The translations under genes and the position numbers were made by a program. Shown one piece after another: positions 15,656 through 18,632 of a stretch of DNA of 18,632 nt; within the stretch, counting starts at the first letter, position 1; each line of letters begins with the position of its first letter. The stretch is from NCBI GenBank assembly GCA_035293245.1, contig DATDOO010000066.1, forward strand, positions 1 to 18,632, in the 5' to 3' direction. Source of the DNA: DATDOO01 sp035293245. Lineage in GTDB: Bacteria; Pseudomonadota; Gammaproteobacteria; Methylococcales; Methylococcaceae. Under the pieces are notes generated by a model. It made no database searches. It was not told the origin of the DNA and saw only the letters and a list, made by a program, of their open reading frames with translations.

Positions 15656-15874
15656 TTGTTTTGTAAAGATTAGTCGTCGGGAGACCGCTGTCGCTTAGTA
15701 ATACATAGACTACATCCAATGTCCCTCGCGTCAACAGGGTTATAAGGGGCTTGCTCCCTTCGTCAGCGTCACGCGCAGGCGAACCGGATTCACGAATTCT
15801 TAACCTGGCCTTCACCGGACTGTTACGCGTCCTGCGTATCGTTCCGCCTGGATTTCACCAACTCCAGGATTGTC

Positions 15875-16690
15875 ATGGTTTCCGTGCACCGTCCCGATGT
15901 TTGCGCCGCTTCCCCCGGCAAAAGTTCGCGCTTCGAGGCGCTCCTTGCCCGCGATCCCGGCAGCCGTTATGCCGCCCTGGCCTTGCGGCACCGCATCTTC
16001 GCCGGGGAAATGGGCGCGAAGTTGCGTTCCCCCTACCCGGGACTGGACTGGGACGAACTCGATCCGCTGTGCGACCACCTGATCGTACGCGAGCGCCGCA
16101 GCGATGCGGTGGTGGCCACGACGCGGCTGTTTCCCCATCACCGTGCCCGCCTGTATGGCCGCTTTTATTCGGAAGGCGAGTTCGACCTGGGGCCTGTCTT
16201 GCGCTTGCCCGGCCGCTTTCTGGAGGTGGGGCGCACCTGCGTGGATTCCAGCCAGCGCGGCGGTGTGGCCCTGATCAGCCTGTGGAACGTCCTGGCCGAA
16301 TATGCCAGCGAAGGCGGTTACGACTACCTCATGGGCTGCGCCAGTATTCCGCCGGGCCCCGGCGGTTACGCGGTGGACGCGGTGAAGCGGCAGATCGGCG
16401 CGGACAACTGGAGTCCGGAACAGCTGCGCGTGCAGCCCGTTACGCCGGTTCCGGACGAATTGCGCTGCACGCGCGACGAAAGCGGCATTCCGCCCCTGCT
16501 GCGCGCTTACCTGCGCTTCGGTGCCTGGGTGTGCGGCGAGCCGTGCTGGGACCCGCATTTCAACGTCATGGATTTCTTCGTCCTCCTGCCCATCGAGCGC
16601 CTGCAAAGCCATTACGCCCGGCGTTTCCCGGGCAAGCGGCCCGATTTTCTCCATTCCGGGAACCGCGATCTGGCCAATGCGCTGGCCTGA
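15875..16690 (+). CDS. olsB: L-ornithine N-alpha-acyltransferase (OlsB-type, GNAT fold)
   Basis: 271 residues. The ATG at 15875 has CCAGGA 5 nt upstream. Family marks: FxxRHRIF-type start (LRHRIFAGEMGA, 37-48), FLEVGRTCVDSSQRGG (115-130), GCASIPPGP (154-162), and the C-terminal PPLLRAYLRFGAWVCGEPCWDP (206-227) followed by FFVLLP. OlsB-type enzymes transfer a 3-hydroxyacyl group from acyl carrier protein to the alpha-amino group of ornithine, giving lyso-ornithine lipid, the first step in this phosphorus-free membrane lipid. The next gene encodes the matching O-acyltransferase, which supports the call. Related GNAT-like proteins annotated as hemolysins or autoinducer-type synthases share the fold and are the main alternative. 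The 244-nt gap to the next gene is filled largely by a repeat. Confidence 0.85.
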   Translation: MVSVHRPDVCAASPGKSSRFEALLARDPGSRYAALALRHRIFAGEMGAKLRSPYPGLDWDELDPLCDHLIVRERRSDAVVATTRLFPHHRARLYGRFYSEGEFDLGPVLRLPGRFLEVGRTCVDSSQRGGVALISLWNVLAEYASEGGYDYLMGCASIPPGPGGYAVDAVKRQIGADNWSPEQLRVQPVTPVPDELRCTRDESGIPPLLRAYLRFGAWVCGEPCWDPHFNVMDFFVLLPIERLQSHYARRFPGKRPDFLHSGNRDLANALA

Positions 16691-16783
16691 CATCAAGGTC
16701 GCGGCAACTTTGCTCACCACCTCCCCGGGGAAAGACTTCAGCGTGTGTTCCGTGCCGAAGGCAGTCCGGGAACCCGATCCGGT

Positions 16784-16886
16784 TCCCTCCTTTCGCAAAG
16801 GGGGGTTAGGGGGGATTTGCAAGACTTGCCGCGTAGGGTTCGCCGAAAAATCCCCCTCCGCCCCCCTTTTTCAAAGGGGGGAGACA
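16784..16886. repeat. Double-hairpin palindromic repeat between olsB and olsA
   Basis: It has a left hairpin CCTCCTTT-CGC-AAAGGGGG (about 16787-16804) and a right hairpin CCCCCCTTT-TTC-AAAGGGGGG (about 16861-16881). An inner inverted pair is formed by GGGGGATTT (about 16810-16818) and AAAATCCCCC (about 16847-16856). This is a small non-autonomous element of the CCCCCTTT...AAAGGGGG type. The rest of the 244-nt gap (16691-16934) shows only the olsA ribosome binding site AAGGAG (16923-16928). Confidence 0.75.
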
Positions 16887-16934
16887 GGGCTTCTGCACAC
16901 GGCTCCTGGTACGGCCGGAGTGAAGGAGATCAAT

Positions 16935-17981
16935 ATGACGAACAGCCGTTTTCATGATTTAAGACGGCCGTTCGCCATGATCGTCAAGGCGGCGGGCGTC
17001 GTCTTCGCCTTTGCCGTCGGCCTGCTGGCGGTCTGCCTGTTGTTTCCGTTGACCGATCGCCTGCTTCCCGGCCGGGACGTGCGCGGCCGGGTGCAGGTGC
17101 GCTGGTTCCGCGGGCTGTGCCGCGTGCTCGGCGTGGCGGTGCGGGCGGACCCCATTCCCGGACCTGAATGGCAAGAATGTTCAACTGAAGTAACAACGAC
17201 CCATTTTTCCCTCCCCCCACGGGGGAGGGCCAGGGTGGGGGCGAGTCAAAACAAGGTCTTCGGCCTTTTTGATCGCCCCCATCCCCAAACCCCTTTCGCT
17301 TCGCTCTTTCCCCCGTGGGGGGAAGGAGCCAAACCTCGCAGGCTGAAAGTTGTTTCCAATCGGGTTCCCGGAACGGCGGGCGGCCGGCTGTGGATCGCCA
17401 ATCACATTTCCTGGCTGGACGTGGTGGTGCTCGGCGCGCAAACGCCGCTCACCTTCATCGCCAAGAGCGAAATCGCCGCTTGGCCGGTGGTCGGCCTCCT
17501 GGCCCGTTTGAGCGGCATGCTGTTCGTGGAGCGCGGCCGGCCTTCGCGCAGCGGGGGGACGGTCGCCTCTATGGGCGAACGCTTGCGGCGCGGCGAAACC
17601 CTGCTGCTGTTTCCGGAGGGGACGACGACGCGCGGCAAGAGCGTAGCCCGATTCCATTCCAGCCTGTTCCAGGCGGCGCTCGATGCGGCGGCGCCGGTAG
17701 TGCCCGTAGCGGTTTCCTATCGTGGCTCCCACGCGGAAATCGTGCCGTTCGTGGGCGACGACGCCTTTGTCCCGCATCTGTGGCGTCTGCTCGGGGCCCG
17801 CGGCATTGAAGTGCATCTTGCGGCAGGGCCTTGCCTCACGGGCGCGGCGGATCGCGAACATCTGGCCCGCCAAGCGCGGGAAAGCGTTCGCGGCTTGCTG
17901 CTCCAAGTGCAGCCATCCGGTGGACCGTGGCCGGAAACGGCTTCTTCAGAAACAGTGGAGCTTCGATGCCTCGCACCATGA
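16935..17981 (+). CDS. olsA: Lysophospholipid/lyso-ornithine-lipid acyltransferase (PlsC fold, OlsA-type) with in-frame repeat insertion
   Basis: 348 residues. The ATG at 16935 has AAGGAG 6 nt upstream. An N-terminal membrane segment (about 15-37) is followed by the acyltransferase core: NHISWLD (156-162, catalytic His and Asp), FVERGR (197-202), FPEGTTT (226-232) and PVVPVAV (254-260). After OlsB, this enzyme would add the second acyl chain to the hydroxyl of lyso-ornithine lipid; related PlsC enzymes acylate lysophosphatidate. In homologues only a short stretch normally separates the VRV(H/R)G-type strand from NHxxxxD. Here about 60 extra residues (about 80-141) lie between VAVRADPIPGP and GGRLWIANH, encoded by a palindromic element. 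The frame and all catalytic motifs survive, so it may still be active. The stop overlaps the glycosyltransferase start (ATGA). Confidence 0.85.
   Translation: MTNSRFHDLRRPFAMIVKAAGVVFAFAVGLLAVCLLFPLTDRLLPGRDVRGRVQVRWFRGLCRVLGVAVRADPIPGPEWQECSTEVTTTHFSLPPRGRARVGASQNKVFGLFDRPHPQTPFASLFPPWGEGAKPRRLKVVSNRVPGTAGGRLWIANHISWLDVVVLGAQTPLTFIAKSEIAAWPVVGLLARLSGMLFVERGRPSRSGGTVASMGERLRRGETLLLFPEGTTTRGKSVARFHSSLFQAALDAAAPVVPVAVSYRGSHAEIVPFVGDDAFVPHLWRLLGARGIEVHLAAGPCLTGAADREHLARQARESVRGLLLQVQPSGGPWPETASSETVELRCLAP
17205..17330. repeat. Palindromic element inserted in frame within olsA
   Basis: Left hairpin CCCTCCCCC (17209-17217) / GGGGGAGGG (17221-17229), perfect with a 3-nt loop. Core inverted repeat TGGGGGCGA (17236-17244) / TCGCCCCCA (17273-17281), perfect. 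Right hairpin TTCCCCC (17308-17314) / GGGGGAA (17318-17324). The same three-part layout recurs at 18033-18290. The true insertion borders are not certain; the homology break suggests roughly 17170-17360. Confidence 0.85.
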
Positions 17982-18632
17982 TTCCTTCTTACCCCAATAC
18001 CGTTGAATTGACGGAATCGCCCGCTATTGGGTCCCTCCCCTTGCGGGGGAGGACAGGTGGGGGCGAGTTCGACAAGGATGCAGAAACCGACCCCTCGACA
18101 AGGCTCAGGACAGGTTTTGATCGCCCCCATCCCAACGTACATGCCGGACAATCTCTGTCCGACACCCTTCGGGCGGCTTCGCCGCGTCCCAATCCGCCGG
18201 GAGCGCATTGGGACGCGCGCAGCGCGGGGCGCATGGATGCGGCGAGCAATTCGGCAATCCTGCCGATTTGTCCCCCGGAGGGGGAAGGGGCTGGGAAATC
18301 CGGCGTGGAGCCTCATTCAACGCCATCGTCCTCTTGCCCTTCCTCGCCCAAGCTGGCCCTGGTGACCGAAACCTGGCCGCCGGAAATCAACGGCGTGGCC
18401 ATGACCCTGAACCGTCTCGCCGAAGGATTGATGGGGCGGGGCTGGCGGGTGCAGGTGGTTCGCCCCTGCCAGAATCGGCCCGAGGAAAAGCAGAGGCCGC
18501 GCGAGGGGGACCATCTGCTGGTTCCGGGACTGCCGATTCCGGGATACGAGGGATTGCGCTTCGGCCTGCCCCTGGGCCGGCGACTGCGGGACGCCTGGCG
18601 GCGCCAGCCGCCCGACCTGGTGCACATCGCCA
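17978..18632 (+). CDS. GT4-type glycosyltransferase, 3'-truncated, with a repeat-derived N-terminal extension
   Basis: The frame is open without a stop from the ATG overlapping the olsA stop (17978-17981) to the window edge: 218 codons. The recognisable N-terminal domain of a GT4/GT-B transferase begins at about residue 125: LALVTETWPPEINGVAMTLN, RLAEGLMGRGWRVQVVRP, then PGLPIPGYEGLRFGLP and PDLVHIA. This domain normally begins within a few residues of the start codon. Here roughly 120 residues precede it, encoded mostly by palindromic repeat DNA, yet the frame is kept. Internal starts (ATG about 18232, GTG about 18307) could give shorter products. The coupling to olsA suggests a membrane lipid substrate (diacylglycerol or ornithine lipid), resembling Agt-type enzymes of phosphate-free lipid remodelling; this is inference. 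The acceptor-binding C-terminal half is outside the window. Confidence 0.85.
   Translation, partial: MIPSYPNTVELTESPAIGSLPLRGRTGGGEFDKDAETDPSTRLRTGFDRPHPNVHAGQSLSDTLRAASPRPNPPGAHWDARSAGRMDAASNSAILPICPPEGEGAGKSGVEPHSTPSSSCPSSPKLALVTETWPPEINGVAMTLNRLAEGLMGRGWRVQVVRPCQNRPEEKQRPREGDHLLVPGLPIPGYEGLRFGLPLGRRLRDAWRRQPPDLVHIA
18033..18290. repeat. Second copy of the olsA-type palindromic element, interrupted by nested repeats, in the glycosyltransferase gene
   Basis: Left hairpin CCTCCCC (18034-18040) / GGGGAGG (18046-18052). Core TGGGGGCGA (18058-18066) / TCGCCCCCA (18121-18129), identical to the olsA copy. Right arm TCCCCC...GGGGGAAGGGG (18271-18290). Between the core arms is CCTCGACAAGGCTCAGGACA (about 18092-18111), a motif typical of dispersed bacterial repeats. 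Between the core and the right arm are CGGACA/TGTCCG (18145-18161) and a hairpin CGTCCCAAT (18185-18193) / ATTGGGACG (18207-18215). The latter contains the 17-base string shared with the repeat at 7116-7132. Confidence 0.8.

Larger units (their letters stand above)
15237..15874. other. Divergent control region between the ThDP operon and olsB
   Basis: 638 bases without a convincing gene. The part next to the ThDP gene is GC-rich and holds a perfect 10-bp inverted repeat (15323-15353). The middle (about 15600-15720) is markedly AT-rich against the rest of the window and is the best place for promoters on both strands. One open frame of 113 codons (15239-15580, - strand) ends 2 nt before the ThDP gene start. 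Its composition (Gly, Pro, Arg rich) and lack of a recognised family make it doubtful. Confidence 0.6.

Noticed and set aside
15237..15815. N-terminal extension of the ThDP enzyme to 814 residues
   Set aside because: The sequence upstream of MVRKPN is low-complexity, crosses the AT-rich control region and has no family similarity. A good Shine-Dalgarno lies just before 15236.
15810..15850. Pho-box-like CTGTTACGCGTCCTGCGTA upstream of olsB
   Set aside because: Only the first half-site resembles CTGTCAT (5 of 7); the second half matches at about 3 of 7 positions. Not enough to call a PhoB site.
16521..16934. olsA extended upstream to 16521
   Set aside because: The frame is open but overlaps olsB and the intergenic repeat. 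AAGGAG and ATG at 16935, followed by a membrane segment, mark the real start.
17170..17360. olsA as a pseudogene
   Set aside because: There is no stop or frameshift, both catalytic motifs and the C-terminal half are intact, and the downstream coupling is kept, so it is listed as an intact CDS with an insertion.
16784..18290. CRISPR array
   Set aside because: The repeats are palindromic, unevenly spaced and internally coding, with no regular spacer pattern and no cas genes.

Overview
The window is GC-rich DNA, densely coding apart from short repeat-filled gaps, from what looks like a Gram-negative gammaproteobacterium. TonB-dependent receptors, an outer-membrane beta-signal, ornithine-lipid genes and GTAGGTTGGGTTAG- and GTAGCCCGGA-type repeats all fit this. 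A methanotroph-like (Methylococcales) host is my guess from repeat style and gene content, not something the sequence proves.

Layout. (1) 1-459, + strand: 3' end of an LpxH/PlcP-type metallophosphoesterase, followed by an inverted repeat. (2) 631-7062, - strand: a three-gene unit, transcribed as a short-chain dehydrogenase, a PF04392-type periplasmic binding protein, and a 1491-residue hybrid histidine kinase carrying HAMP, HisKA, HATPase, degenerate REC, REC, Hpt, REC, GGDEF and EAL domains. (3) 7063-7320: a composite repeat. (4) 7321-15236, - strand: a very tight five-gene operon of an acetolactate-synthase-like ThDP enzyme, two short citrate-synthase-like proteins and two tandemly duplicated TonB-dependent receptors. 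Gaps or overlaps are -4, 14, 3 and 19 nt. (5) 15237-15874: a divergent control region with an AT-rich island and hairpins. (6) 15875-18632, + strand: olsB, olsA and a GT4-type glycosyltransferase that runs off the right edge. The last two share an ATGA overlap.

How they may work together. The five-gene operon pairs enzymes for 2-oxoacid and acyl-CoA carbon-carbon chemistry with two outer-membrane receptors. This is the layout of a make-and-retrieve system for a small carboxylate-type molecule such as a metallophore, but no ligase, exporter or product can be named, so it is a candidate undescribed system. The citrate-synthase-like pair looks functionally split: one keeps both candidate active-site histidines, the other has lost them. 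The right-hand operon makes ornithine lipid (phosphorus-free membrane lipid) and probably a glycolipid. The phosphoesterase at the left edge resembles PlcP, which works with such genes in phosphate-limited lipid remodelling in other bacteria.

The second striking signal is repeat DNA read as protein. A palindromic element with outer CCCTCCCC...GGGGAGG hairpins and a core TGGGGGCGA/TCGCCCCCA inverted repeat sits inside olsA, and a related copy sits in the 5' part of the glycosyltransferase gene. Both are in the same orientation and the same reading frame, giving the shared peptide pattern SLPxRGR...FDRPHP...PPxGEGAxK. A REP-like palindrome likewise sits in frame in the 5' part of the binding-protein gene. 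No rRNA, tRNA, CRISPR array or insertion-sequence transposase was seen.
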